A stretch of DNA of 64,000 nucleotides from Tretioscincus oriximinensis (GCA_022410635.1 JAJVDF010000017.1:2419501-2483500), one strand, 5' to 3'. Numbered from the stretch's first letter, positions 1 to 10,619 are shown. Notes: a model not told the origin generated them from the sequence alone. Translations and numbers: made by a program.

Positions 1-329
1 CCCACTCAACCACTACCTTAGATTGGGAGNATAAATTCCAAAGGTGTTCTAAATCAATAGCATTATTATATTATTGGAGATCAATTTCAAGGAGAACCCA
101 TAATGCACGAAGCACGAATAGTGCACTTACTAACGTGCCAGTCTTTCAACGGAGAGCTATGGTTTCGGGCCCTGTATCGGATATGGAGAAGGGTCAGCGC
201 CCTCTATTGGCCTTCAGCTCTAGCCAGCTGAATAATGTGAAAGAAAGTAGACTTGCAATCTACATTTCAGTTAAATAAATGGGGAAGATAGAATAGATGT
301 ATGCCTTTGNGCAAAAATAAATAGATGAG
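1..329. other. Unassigned DNA with a small CpG-bearing patch
   Basis: No gene is recognised. Around 105-185 there are several CpG dinucleotides in an otherwise CpG-poor setting, for example in the words gcacgaagcacgaatag and aacgtgcc. The segment at 243-270 (agtagacttgcaatctaca and its flanks) recurs in inverted form near 6395-6425, so this edge probably holds part of an interspersed repeat. Confidence 0.4.
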
Positions 330-412
330 TCCCTCTGAGTGAGAAGGGTGGGTTATAAAAACCAGATTATTATTATTCTCCTTCTCCTCCTTCTCCACCT
401 CCTTCTTAACTA
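330..412 (+). mobile_element. SINE 3' end (MIR-like, tRNA-headed family), 5'-truncated
   Basis: The piece reads ccctctgagtgagaagggtg, then ggttataaaaaccaga, then an ATT/CTT-rich tail. This matches the 3' end seen in the fuller SINE copy at 38800-38950 (tataaaaccaac followed by cttctcc repeats). The tRNA-like head and core are absent, so it is a 3' fragment. Assignment to the family is by resemblance to copies in this window. Confidence 0.5.
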
Positions 413-529
413 AGTGAACAATTTTTGACTATATTTGCATAGACTGGATGCTCCAGACAAAATATAAAAAGAATAACTGATACTTTGTTGTAATTGACGT
501 ACCCCTTTAGCTTGGCCTTTGGCTGAAAA

Positions 530-655
530 AACTGCTCGCCCCCATTTTTAGATGTAGCTGTTTTATTATTTTAGTTTGGGTTTTTATTGTTAACCACCCT
601 GAGACCTTCAGGCATAGGGCAGTGTGGAAATGTAAATAAATAAAATTAATAAATT
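530..655 (+). mobile_element. L2 LINE 3' terminal fragment
   Basis: The segment contains the terminal module of the local L2 copies: a word like ttattgttaaccaccctgag, then accttcaggcatagggcag, then a taaataaataaaat tail. The same module occurs in inverse orientation at 13665, 40085, 41240 and 41390. Only untranslated sequence remains and no ORF2 codons are present. The orientation follows from the A-rich tail at the right end. Confidence 0.75.
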
Positions 656-659
656 GATT

Positions 660-2280
660 GCTTATTTCATTGGCAGGCTGTGGGGGAGAACACAAAGATT
701 TTAATTTACATTTAGAGTCGTCAATTATGTTTAATGCACTTCTTATTGTTTTTAATCCATGAAATAGTATCTTTATTATTAATAAGATGCACACCACCAA
801 TGGTAAAATTCTGATGTCTGACATTGGTATTTATTTGACCAATTCCACAGCTAAGAGGTAGGTGGTATATGAAGTGGTGACATTTCTGGCCACTAGAAAC
901 TCTCTTTTCTTCCACTAGACATGGCAGAGCAGAAGAGAGTCTCTGGTGGCCAAGGCTGCACCATGAGCTCTAGTCAAGAAGTGTTTGAATGCAGTTCATT
1001 GCGGGGGTTTGGGTTCTGTAGGTTTCCTTCTGCAGTGCACCTTTGATTGTCAATCAGCGAGTCACAACTGACTGCAGGGGCATCTCTAAGCAGTTTTCCT
1101 GACAGGAATATAGAAGTGGTTTGCCTTTGTCTACTTTTGGGGAGAAATAGAGGTTCAAAGAAGTGACTTTTTCTATTCCATGCAGTTTGTTGTACCACTG
1201 AACTACANGCACTAGTGGCACCGATTCTTTTAGCCATGCTATTTTATGAATTGTATGACAGGATAATTTTTGGAGCTGCCAGCAAAAAATCCAGTGTATT
1301 ATTGTGGATCAATGTATATCTGAACCTCTTCCTTGAAAGCAAATGTGTGATTTTGTTCATACGCAGTTCAGCAGATGAAATAGTCAAATTTTGACAGAGG
1401 GCTAACAATAAAAATCAGAGGTAGAATATTTGTAGGTTCAGAGTTGTATAATAAAAGCCACTTGGAGACCAACTGCTTTTGCTGTCAGAATTTTATATAC
1501 TTCTTCACTACCTTGTAAACCACACAGTCACGGGCCAAAAACTGCAAACAAGAAGCAGTCTATTTACCTATGTGGAAAGTGTACAGCATAATCCAAAGCC
1601 TATTTATTCAGGAGGAAGCTTTTCCATGTGCAGTGTGACATTGTTAGTCATTTCTGCTAAACTGTAAAACTAGGGATTTTGTTTTGTTTTTAAAATTGTG
1701 CAATTTGTTCTTGGAACTTGTGGCTGTTACATAAAAAATTAATGTATTTTGACCATACATGGGAGGCATACATTTCTAGTTGAGGGAAATCTGAGTCAGC
1801 TGTGTAACATAAGTGGTTTCTGTGGCTACCTGTGTTGGAACATTCCAATTGGAACCACTCCAAATGTAATGGTTTCCAATGGGAGCAATCNAACTGGGCT
1901 GGAATAAGACTATCTGATGAAGAATGTCATGTCATTCTGAATGTTGCAGGAATCTGCTTGTGATGGCTTCAATGGACAGGAATGGACAGGAGTGATGTCC
2001 TAGCTAAGTGATGTATTTTGGTGGTAACATTTAAAGGTGCTAAACTGATCCATGGAGGAAAACATCTTTCTGTACAGTTCCCAAGGTCTGATCTGGCAGG
2101 CCCTGAACCCCTGGTTGACTTTTCAAAATGCCTGCCATAATCTACACTAGAATGCAAATGCCATGCCCCTATTCCAGGATATAATCTAGATTAATCCAAT
2201 GCTACTCTCAATGCTTTGTCAAGCACTCTTTCTCTGGAGGAATTTATGTTGAAATAACAGCTGCAGTCACACAATTCCAT
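660..2280. other. Unassigned, largely unique-looking AT-rich DNA
   Basis: No gene or clear transposon frame was found. The part at about 1035-1135 (cagcgagtcacaactgact, then gaagtggtttgcctttgtc) resembles a dispersed repeat common in reptile genomes that carries the words cacaactgac and gaggtggtttgcc; this is from memory and is listed separately. The remainder shows no tandem or inverted structure by eye. Confidence 0.4.
1035..1140 (+). repeat. Possible fragment of a dispersed reptile repeat
   Basis: The order of the words gtcaatcagcgagtcacaac, cctgacaggaatatagaag and tggtttgcctttgtc matches a repeat that I recall as frequent in reptile DNA, with a sequence like cacaactgactta followed later by gaggtggtttgccattgcc. 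No second copy was found in the window, so the call rests on memory of the family and is tentative. Confidence 0.35.
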
Positions 2281-2319
2281 AAGGGCCAAAATGGGCTGGG
2301 ACATCCATTTGTGATGATA

Positions 2320-2475
2320 AACATTATTCCTGAAATACCAAACGCAGGGAGTCATGAACAGGTGAGGGTTTTGCCTTCCTTTGCTTGAGACTGCCCTAGT
2401 GCAGGCTGGCCACTGTGTGGCCACAGAATGGCCACAGAATGCCCGATACAGCAGAGCTCCCCTTGTGATCTTATA
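2320..2475 (+). mobile_element. CR1 LINE 3' UTR fragment
   Basis: The run cctgaaataccaaacgcagg, then gggttttgccttcctttgct, then gagactgccctagtgcagg and cagagctccccttgtgatct follows, in order, the 3' untranslated module of the CR1 copies at 19733-20000 (antisense) and 6575-6750 (sense). It contains a local duplication of tggccacagaa, probably slippage. No coding part of CR1 remains. Confidence 0.7.
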
Positions 2476-2577
2476 AATCTCATTAATGAGCACACTCTCA
2501 AGTGGATTCAAGCTGATGCTCATCACCCACACATTCTCTATCCTTGATCCCCCTCTACATGATGAGTGAAACACTGT

Positions 2578-2611
2578 GAAATCCGCAATCTAAAAGTGGA
2601 TTGCGGATTTC
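2578..2611. repeat. Short perfect inverted repeat (13-bp stem)
   Basis: The arms gaaatccgcaatc and gattgcggatttc are perfect reverse complements separated by an 8-base loop (taaaagtg). The structure sits about 100 bases after the CR1 fragment. It could be a cruciform-prone remnant of a replication-slippage event; no function is implied. Confidence 0.8.
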
Positions 2612-2619
2612 ATCAAACT

Positions 2620-3805
2620 TACCTTTGAATCTTCTATTGTAACATTTTTCTTGGTGAACCATGGTGAAGCATAGCAAAACCTCCATTAGTATGTATGACT
2701 GAATAATCAAGATGTTGGAACATCCTGGCAAGAACCAGCTAAGGAAACATTGTGTGCACACAGCTTTTGTCTATACTTTTAGTGCCAATATGGGCATAAG
2801 AGGTGCGTTCACAGTATGTCACCTCTTTTGCTCACAAACTGGATATGGTGGGAATGTTTAGGAAGCGTTCGGTGTGCAATTGTCACTTGTTGTAATCTAG
2901 GTCAAGGTGGAAGGGCTCAGTTGACCGCAGAAGGTAACTAGCAAACTTCACAAACATCTTTTTGTTTTTGTTATCAAATTCACTTCAGCATTTTTGTGCT
3001 AAAGTATTAAAGCAATAAATTGATCCATGATGTTTAAGCAGCTGGGTAATCTGATATATTTAAGTTGTGCTTTTGCCTAAAACACAAGAAGGAGATGATA
3101 ATGCAGCAGGCATGAGTACGGCCACATGGTCAGTGATTAGTGCAGAAAGGCGGGGAAGATGCTTACACAGTCACTGGCAAACTGTTCCCATTCTGATGTG
3201 TATCCAAACAGAGAATGTATGCATTTCTCTAGACATTTGTTCCAGGGATAAAAAATGGCATTTGGTCCAGGGATAAAACAGAAGAGGATCTTCTGATGTG
3301 AGCTCTTGATTTTTAATCTGAATTGAAAAATATTGAGAATTTGGAATAACGCTGTCAGGCACTAAGTTCCAAACTGATGGATCGGTTCTAAAATAACAAG
3401 GCAAGATTCAGTTTTGATAACCAAAACCAAAACTACTTACAGTTTATTTACATCAAGTTTACACTGGCACTGNNTTTGTTGCTTCAGAGTAAGAAGAAAA
3501 GAGAAAAGTATAAATTTCCTTTCTAACAGGCACATAACAGATACCCTATATAACATGGGCCCAGCTACAGGCCTTTGTGATCAGAGAGTCTGCTAAGAAG
3601 GAGGTGCATGTAGGAAGGTGCTGCAAGAATGAATGTTTGCAAAGGAAAAAATGTGCAGAGATCTTGGTGCCAAAACGTATCAAACAAAAGGGGCAGTCCC
3701 AAGCCTTTAACCCAAAGGGATATAGTCCTTTTTCTTCTGAAACCTGCAAAGAGATGCATATTACAACAAAAAAGACTTCAAAATAGTCTACAAGCAAGTG
3801 TGTAA
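2620..3805. other. Unassigned DNA
   Basis: No gene, transposon frame or tandem repeat is recognised. The open frames on both strands near 3546-3797 overlap each other, have no similarity that I recognise and show no splice-signal pattern, so they look like chance. Confidence 0.4.
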
Positions 3806-3811
3806 CTGTGT

Positions 3812-3895
3812 TTTAGGTGATCTGAAGAAGTAGACGTGTCTACGAAAGCTTATGCCTACCAACTTTTCTACTGTTAGTCTCTGCTACTAGCCCCT
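3812..3895 (+). repeat. Copy 1 of a hairpin-forming dispersed repeat (GAAGAAGTAGAC family)
   Basis: The segment contains gaagaagtagacgtgtctac, then gaaagcttatgcctaccaac and gttagtctctgctactagcc. Related copies occur at 10151-10249, 10548-10600 and, inverted, at 51830-51905. Repeats with gaagaagt...aaagctcatg...ttagtctc are frequent in reptile genomes; I cannot place this one in a named superfamily. Confidence 0.6.
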
Positions 3896-3899
3896 TTGC

Positions 3900-4262
3900 T
3901 GATCAGTCAAAAATGTGATTGTTGCATCTAATAGTAAAAAATCAGCATGGAATAGGGTATTTAACTAAAGCCCTATCCAAATGAGGTTTCAGTAATCCAC
4001 TAAACCCTGTGGCCGTGGGTTTTACTGATAGAAGTGTTGTATTGACTTCAGAACAGGCACCTACGTTTCTCAATTAAAAAGCCAGTCTGAGAACTGAGAC
4101 CAAACTAGAATTCTTGTCATATGAGAAGAGGAAGAGCAGTCAATCAGGAGACTGGACACAAGGTGAGTTCACAGAGCTGCAAAACAAATGTTCACTGCAG
4201 TAATGTAGACAAAGGGTGCACAGATATGACTGGGTTATTTCAGATTTAAAATAAATATCNAT
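3900..4262. other. Unassigned DNA
   Basis: Nothing recognisable was found between the preceding dispersed repeat and the MITE. There is no coding frame and no repeat structure visible by eye. Confidence 0.4.
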
Positions 4263-4263
4263 A

Positions 4264-4420
4264 GGCTGACCAGATGACCGCCTTTTTTGGGGGGGGAGGT
4301 AGAAACCTGGTTTTGGAGTGCCTCACAATTTTTGCTGAGGATTTTTCCCCCCTCAGGAAAAACTGGGAGGCACCGCAAAACCAGGTTTTCATCCCCCCGA
4401 AAGGGGTCATCTGGTCAGCC
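4264..4420. mobile_element. Palindromic MITE, copy 1 (TA-flanked)
   Basis: A 157-bp element whose two halves are inverted copies. It starts ggctgaccagatgacc and ends ggtcatctggtcagcc, with arms of about 70-75 bases and a TA dinucleotide on each side (4262-4263 and 4421-4422). A second copy lies at 30510-30703. TA flanks and long terminal inverted repeats fit non-autonomous Tc1/mariner-type elements. It has no coding capacity and presumably used a transposase in trans. Confidence 0.8.
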
Positions 4421-4424
4421 TAAA

Positions 4425-6160
4425 TACCACTCTTTAGATGGGGCCTAAGTAACACCCAGGCTTTCCCCCACTTTTATGGTTCTACAATTTCCAAACTGAA
4501 ACACATAAATATTCATAGGATGCATTGCAGGAGAAATGTTTCTGGTACAAAACATGGAAAACAAAATAAGTGAACTGATGTTGCACTTCAGCAGAATGGT
4601 GTGTTAAATTCCTTTTACCCCTAACATTTAGAAGTACTGGGGATGAATCACATCTTACAGTAAATAGTAGAAATATGATTTTTTTAAAGAAAAGCAGAAC
4701 AGCTATTCGATATATTACATGGATTTTCCCTCTTTAAGATTCTAGGCCGTTATGTACATTCTGGCATCCTATGCAGTAATTTGCATAGGCAAAAATTCAA
4801 CCAAATTCATAAATGTTGAAAATGTTTCTAATTTCATGTTTAGTTTTATAATTTACCCTTCTGAAGCCCTGTTCCCAGTGTGCCTTTTTTCTGGGTTATA
4901 TCTCCATCCAGGGCTTGGCCANTGTAGACTATGGCAGTTCCTGTGTAAATGGTAGGTTCCTATTCTGAGATATAGGCCAGTGTAGACAGACCATAAGAGG
5001 ATGAAATGTCTACATTTGATTGCTTTGTTCCACTTAACATTGTACAATTATTTCACTTTCCAAATGCTTAGTTTTACAATGAAAGCAGAACTTGAATCCC
5101 CCAGCCCACCTATTATTGTTTCATAGGTGAGTATGCTTACGAAATTTCAAATATTTATTCTCTCCAAAGTAAAACCATGCATCCATTTTATCGTAGACCC
5201 AGTTTTGAAGTGTAATGAATATAATGATGTTTATGAATATAAGGTTTATATCCACTGAAGTTCCAAGTACAAACTTTCTTTTACTGCAATTGTATAATTA
5301 AAAACAATCAAGTTGAATTCTTCCACTTGTTTTTCCTTGCTTTTGAAATTGTGGGAATATTTAAGGAGATGGTATAAATAGTCTTGTTTCTTGCTTTCCT
5401 TTCCCCCAAAAAGTTCCTTTAACACTACCTCTCATCTTCTTTCTCCCTCCTTGTCCCCATGGGTAAAACTTGCTGTTTATTTTGATTTGTCACAAATACT
5501 AGGTGTTGTTTGAAAAGTGTTAAACTAGGCAGGCCCATGCAGATAATGTGAGACGGGTCACTTGGCATGATAAAGAGAAGGATATGGTGGGAATTAACCT
5601 GATATACTCAAGGAGCATTTTCTTCCCCCCTGCCTGACTGCATCCCATTAGTTAAGAACACTGTAAATATAAGGCAGAGTTTATAATTATAATTATTCTT
5701 AAAATATCAGCCTCCATTGAGAAGTCATGCATGTGTTTGAAATGTTTCAGGCTGGAACCCAGACAGTACGATTTATTTTTGCAAACAGTTCATTTTCTAC
5801 AAATAACTTTAGTTTGTATGGATCAGGGAGAAGTTTCCTCTTGTAGGAGTAATTGGCATTTGGGTCGAACAGCACAGTTGTGCGACATGTGAGGAAGCAT
5901 GAGAATACTCATTTACTTTTTCTGCAATTGACAAGGCTATTGATTCTTAATATTATTTCATAATTTGGACAGAGATGCAATCCTATGTTATTTGGAGGTA
6001 AGTATTTTTTAGTGTTCATTCTTTCTGTAGATCCTTTCTACAATTGCTCTGAAGAATGGATTGGCAGGACAAGCTATTTCCCAAACAGCTGAAATTGTTT
6101 GTCGGGGTTACTTTTAATGTTCCTTTTGTGGACTGCTTAATAGCATTCCACAGCGGTCAT
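4425..6160. other. Unassigned AT-rich DNA
   Basis: No coding frame of note was found. The part at 5640-6060 is AT-rich and free of recognisable repeats, so it could include conserved non-coding DNA, but nothing in the single sequence proves this. Confidence 0.4.
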
Positions 6161-6164
6161 GTAC

Positions 6165-6750
6165 TGATTGAAATGAGGTAGTGGTAGCTAGCACCCTGGA
6201 TACCTTTAAGATAGGATTAGACAAGTTTATGGAAGCCAAGGGTATAAATAGGTGCTAGGATGGATCTCTTGATACTGTTGAAGAAGGAGGAGGAGGTGTA
6301 CAGAGTGGCTTACAAGATTAATTTTCACCCAAAGGCTTACATCCCTTCTATCTTCGCACCAGATTAGTGGTGGTACTTATGAATCTACTTGAAATGTAGA
6401 TTGCAAATCTACTTTCTTTTGAATATCTGAGCTTGCTAAAACTGAGGAAAGTAGAGCTCTCACCTCTCATCATGACTGACACAGGGCTTTGAGAATGGAT
6501 CTCTCACATGAAAGACTAACTCATAATACNTGAGCCTTTTGTGCCTCATGCTGCCTCCAAGATGAAGCAACAGGCATTATCNCTGAAATAACATTTGTAG
6601 GGACACATAACAGATAAATATTTTGCCTTCTTCTGTTTTGGATTGCCCAGTTGCAATTGGTGGGCCATTGCATGAGACAGAATGTTGGACTAGATGGGCT
6701 GTAGCCCGATTCAGCAGGGCTCCTCTTATGCACTCATGTTCTTACTTGTG
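6165..6750 (+). mobile_element. CR1 LINE 3' end, interrupted by another repeat
   Basis: At about 6205-6245 one frame reads FKIGLDKFMEAKG, which is the C-terminal signature of CR1 ORF2. The 3' UTR resumes at about 6575 (ctgaaataacatttgtaggg) and runs to gttggactagatgggctgta and gcagggctcctcttatgc. The roughly 250 bases between match the repeat at 19065-19330, so this CR1 copy appears to have been split by a later insertion. The 5' part of the LINE is missing. Confidence 0.7.
6278..6525 (-). mobile_element. SINE-like insertion inside CR1 (related to 19065-19330)
   Basis: It begins with gaagaaggaggaggaggtgt, like the inverted SINE tails elsewhere, and contains gactgacacagggctttgag, which is nearly identical to tgtctgacacagggctttga at 19274-19293. 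The word aaatgtagattgcaaatct at 6395 also recurs in inverse orientation near 250. The internal sequence does not match the standard SINE core well, so the family identity is uncertain. Confidence 0.5.
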
Positions 6751-6754
6751 ACTG

Positions 6755-7625
6755 TTCACACAAAAATGACTGTTACTATATGAAGAGATTTGCTGCACTA
6801 CATGGATTACAATTCTAATTTACCAAGGCATTTCTCCTACTCTTTTGTTTTTGTCTCCTGATGCAAGGAGAGTTTTTCTTTAGAAATCACTTAACAACAT
6901 GGTCTTCCCATATTTCCCAGGTGCTATGGCCCTTATCACAAGTCCTAGTTAAACACTGTTGTTTTGATTCGAGTGAGAATGTGTGTGTTTCTCAGCCATT
7001 TCCTATTTTGTTATGTTTTCTTATTTTACTTTTTTATCTTCTTTAATTTTATTTGAGAGATATGGTAACCAGGGCAAAACACAGCATTTAAAATGCAAGT
7101 AGACCCCGGGATGGGCCCACTTGTCAATGGGTGGAAGCCACTTCCTCAGGCTCCCACTTGCCATTGTGGAAGTTGNCACCCTGCCAGTTCACCCTTAACT
7201 GTGATCTACATATCATGTGACATGTAGCCACGNCATTGCAGTGTGGGAGGGGGAAGCCAGACATATAGTACATACTGTAGAAATGCTATGATTTGGCCTT
7301 GATACANCCTGCTTCTGAGCAAGGAGTTCAAAAGACACAAAACATTTCCCAGTAGAAGGGAATGGTTCTTAGCAGCCATTCTCTGAAGGTAAATGTGAAA
7401 AACCCGAGGCCTCCAAAGGTTTCTGATTATATTCTGAAATCAGTAGACTGCTAGAAAGTATCACACTTTGAGTGTAAGAACATCAGAGTATTGCCAATTC
7501 CAGCAGGACTTCAGCAGTCTGTTCTCAGAATGGCAACCAGTTGTACATGGAAGCCCATAAACAAGTACACACCTGGCCCAGTTCAAATCTCTTAGTACCA
7601 GTCTTCAAATAAAAGAAATATTACA
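6755..7625. other. Unassigned DNA
   Basis: No gene is recognised. The stretch around 7080-7330 has slightly higher GC and several isolated Ns but no frame or repeat structure that I can identify. Confidence 0.4.
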
Positions 7626-7639
7626 CAACCATCAATATT

Positions 7640-8175
7640 TTATTCTATTATTATATTGAAGCATTTATATCTTGGCCTTCAATCAAAGGTTCTGGAGCAT
7701 GTTACAAAGATTGTGCAATGGGGGTGTTTCACAACATTCCATAAAATTATCAATAGCATCAATAAAACAATATAGAACATACTTAAAATATAATTGTCCC
7801 TTCCAGGCAGGATATCATTCAGAGGAAATGAAACATCAAAGGCCTAAGGGAGGAGGTATGCAATTAGCACTTGACATACCTCTGCTGAGAAGTTGTTTCA
7901 AAGCCTTAGGGCTGTCAAAGAAAAGGCTTCTGCTTCTGAATGTGCACTTCTGGTGAGACTATAAGAAAGATCTCCTTTAGGGACCTTAATGCCTGGGCAT
8001 GTCAATATGGAAGAAAGTGTTTCTTCAGAGATTCAAGACTCAAGCCATTCCGAACCTCAACTGTGGGTTCATAGGGAGTACACAGCCAATGTGAAGTTGA
8101 CTGGTATGAAGACCAAGACAAAAACCAAGTTGTCTCTAGCCAGGAAAGGATGAAGATAGCAAACCAACTGGAGAT
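7640..8175 (-). mobile_element. Old L2-like LINE 3' end (left part, split by L1)
   Basis: In the antisense direction this has the plan of the L2 3' ends elsewhere: an AT-rich tail at 7640, a segment ending gatctcctttagggacctt, then aatgcctgggcatgtcaata and acacagccaatgtgaagttg. These match known L2 3' words only loosely. The right part continues after the L1 insertion at 9932-10125. No intact frame is left. Confidence 0.5.
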
Positions 8176-8191
8176 GAGGATAAACAGTTTT
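8176..8191. repeat. Target-site duplication, left copy
   Basis: The 16 bases gaggataaacagtttt are repeated exactly at 9916-9931 and flank the L1 fragment on both sides. This is the hallmark of target-primed reverse transcription. Confidence 0.9.
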
Positions 8192-9915
8192 TTTTTCAAT
8201 TATATTTTATTATTATTATTATTGGTAACATTGTTATTACAGTGGTATAGCAGTGATTGGTACAATATTTCGCAAATCACATTGTACAATATAAATTTGT
8301 AAGAACATTTATCATAGAGATAATAATACAATGGTTATACATTCCANGTTACNATATATCTTGTACCCACCCCCCACCCAATATCCCTCCCCTCCACCAC
8401 CACCTAGGAAATCAAGTTAAAAGAGCCTTACATAATATGCAATTGGGAAATAAGCTGTATAATGTACCTAATGATAGAATCTTGTCTATTTACACNGAAA
8501 TTTATTAAGCTTTTCCAGTTATTTCTCCAGGTATGATTTATGGTGAAACCTTGTAAATACAACCTTTTTTCCCAGATGGCCTCTTGTAGCATAAATTNTC
8601 NTNAATAGTCATACCANAGATTTAGAGACCATTGTGCTTTATCTTTCCAACCCCTAGTTACAACTAAATGTGCTGCCCAGACAGCTCTTTTTATAAAATG
8701 AGAGGTTTCGTAATCTGGTATCGGGACAGAAATTCTTACAGTCAACCAAAATAAGTCATCCACTGGGAGGTCTATATTTGTAATGAGTTTTATCTCATTT
8801 AATATTATTGTCTTAAAAGTTACAATTGCNGGACATTGAGCCCACATATGAAAGTATGTACCCCTTGTAGAGNAGTTATGCCAGCATGATGTTGAGGCCC
8901 CAGTTATGTGAGACAGTTGGACTAGTGTACGGTACCATCTTGTAATTATCTTATATTCAGTCTCCTTGAATTTCCCTATCTTAATAAATTTAATATCTTT
9001 AATCCAACTGTTCCAGTATAAATCTGGTATATCTAAATCTTGACTCCAGGCCTGTCTTAATTGAGCCTTATTTTTGTACTTAAGTCATATTAGTTCCTGG
9101 TATAGTCTCCCCACTATATTTGCTTTGTTCTTTATCCGGTCCTCTATAATCTCTTCAAGATTGGTTTTGCTCAAGCGCATCTGATCTTGGACACTTCTCT
9201 GGGATATATATGTGTATAAAGCCATCTTCTCTATCCATAAATTTCTCAGATTGGTTAGAAGCCTAATTTGACCAATCTGGAGAGGGGACCCATCAGGTGC
9301 GAAAAAATCCCTTAACCTAGTTACTGTAAAACTGGATAAATATTTATCTAATCTTGATTCCCCATTTGGATTAACGTATTTTAAAGAAGCCAGTGGGGCT
9401 GTAAATGGTACTAATTTTTTACATAACTTTCTNCATAATTTCCAGCTTGTTAAAAAAGGTCTTAGCCACTGTGATCTTATATTAGTATGTATTTTGTCAG
9501 TAAACATTGATAATTCTTGTATCGCATTTAACAATCTTTCTACTCTTACTGCTTTGTTATACCAACAAAACTCTATTTCTATTAATCTTGACAGTTGCCA
9601 TGCTTCATGATATATAGACAAACTGGGAAAACCCCATCCGGCATCTCCTTGCCGAGCATAAAATCTTGAATTTGCAATTCTTGATTTATTATTGTCTAAG
9701 CTCCATTTTTTAATTTGTGATTCCCAGTTCCCCAGTTTCTTAGGGGTTATATGCTCTGAAATAGTCTGATAATAGATACAAATACCTTGATAGGATACAC
9801 ATATTCAGAGCTCTTCTCTTTGTAACAATACTCCAGTTTTTATGGGGCCAATGATTCATTATCCTGTAAACCTTCCTCCAAAGAGGATTAAGATTTACCT
9901 CCATAATTTTGTCTG
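8192..9915 (-). mobile_element. L1 LINE, 5'-truncated insertion with exact target-site duplication
   Basis: About 1.7 kb of L1 lies in antisense orientation. The 3' end is at the left, with an A/T-rich tail written as tttttttcaattatatttta on the plus strand, a pyrimidine-rich stretch at 8366-8403 (purine-rich in L1 sense) and then the ORF2 C-terminus. The exact 16-bp duplication defines both ends. The insertion lies inside an older L2-like element and is therefore younger than it. The reverse transcriptase catalytic domain is absent because of 5' truncation. Confidence 0.9.
8428..9915 (-). pseudogene. L1 ORF2 C-terminal region, broken
   Basis: Three antisense frame blocks follow each other. 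The first (from 9915 down) contains LWRKVYRIMNHWPHK and RRALNMCILSRYLYLL, like the post-RT region of L1. The second (9085-9621) contains YHEAWQLSRLIEIEFCWYNK. The third (8428-8847) contains HMWAQC, the end of the L1 cysteine-rich motif, and RGWKDKAQWSL near the C-terminus. Frameshifts and stops separate the blocks, so no protein can be made. Family identity is from the conserved order of these motifs. Confidence 0.8.
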
Positions 9916-9931
9916 GAGGATAAACAGTTTT
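9916..9931. repeat. Target-site duplication, right copy
   Basis: Exact copy of the 16 bases at 8176-8191, immediately beyond the 5' truncation point of the L1 insertion. Confidence 0.9.
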
Positions 9932-10130
9932 GTCTGCTGCTCCAAATGGGGTCTCAACTGGTAGCGACAAACTCAGAAACACCCCCAGATCACAAAACTG
10001 CTCCTTTTGTGACAAAACAATCCCATTCAGAATGAGTGTTTCCTGTTGGATTTAAGATTCTNTGGTATTATCGTGCCTCCTTCTTACCTGGGATTTAGTT
10101 TTGGATATTTCTGAATTATGGATAATTCAG
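9932..10130 (-). mobile_element. Old L2-like element, right part
   Basis: This resumes the pre-insertion sequence. Words such as aaactcagaaacaccccc and acctgggatttagttttgg loosely resemble L2-related sequence upstream of the tail. Without the L1 the two parts would be contiguous. The assignment to L2 is by general resemblance only. Confidence 0.4.
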
Positions 10131-10150
10131 CAAGGTGGTTTGTANCATCT

Positions 10151-10249
10151 GGAGACAAACAGGAAAAAGGTAGGTGACATGAGCTTTCACCAAAAAAGTA
10201 GACGTTTCTATAAAAGCTCATGTCACCTACCTTTCTCCTGTTGGTCTCC
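10151..10249. repeat. Inverted duplication forming a 38-bp hairpin (GAAGAAGTAGAC family, copy 2)
   Basis: The left arm ggagacaaacaggaaaaagg plus taggtgacatgagctttcac is matched by the right arm aaaagctcatgtcacctacc plus tttctcctgttggtctcc in inverse orientation, with a loop of about 22 bases containing agtagacgtttct. The right half matches the family at 3812-3895, and the left half matches the antisense copy at 51830-51905. It therefore looks like two family members joined head to head. Confidence 0.75.
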
Positions 10250-10264
10250 CAAGTGCTGCAAGCC

Positions 10265-10545
10265 CCCTAGCTGGACTTTATAAATAAGACTAAAACAGCT
10301 ATTTTTCTGAAACCGACTACCATGTATTATGGATAACTTGTCTGGCCCTGGGCATTGGTTTTGAAGTTGGCAAAGAAAGTTCCTAGCCTTGGTGATTTCC
10401 AACCATCTTCTTTTCATTGTTCTCCAACTTTCTGCTGTGTTCCCAAGATGCTACCTACCTACCTTCTATTATGGACATCGAGAGCATAGTGTGGCCTATT
10501 TGTGAACCTTTTTAAAGAGATCAATCAAGGAATGGGGTAGGATTC
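10265..10545. other. Unassigned DNA
   Basis: No coding frame or clear repeat was found. It may contain more of the degraded nest to its left, but nothing is diagnostic. Confidence 0.35.
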
Positions 10546-10547
10546 AT

Positions 10548-10600
10548 TTCATTAAAGCTCATGCAAACTTGTTAGTCTCTAAGGTGCTATGAGACCTATT
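10548..10600 (+). repeat. GAAGAAGTAGAC-family fragment, copy 3
   Basis: The segment attaaagctcatgcaaactt followed by gttagtctctaaggtgctat matches the right half of the family at 3850-3890 and 10212-10258. Only the 3' half of the repeat is present. Confidence 0.5.
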
Positions 10601-10619
10601 GTTAGCCATATTAGTCTGA

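Noticed and set aside
9740..10015. A single 91-codon antisense frame
   Set aside because: It crosses the junction between the L1 fragment and the older L2-like DNA, including the target-site duplication, so it is a chance fusion of two repeats and not a gene.
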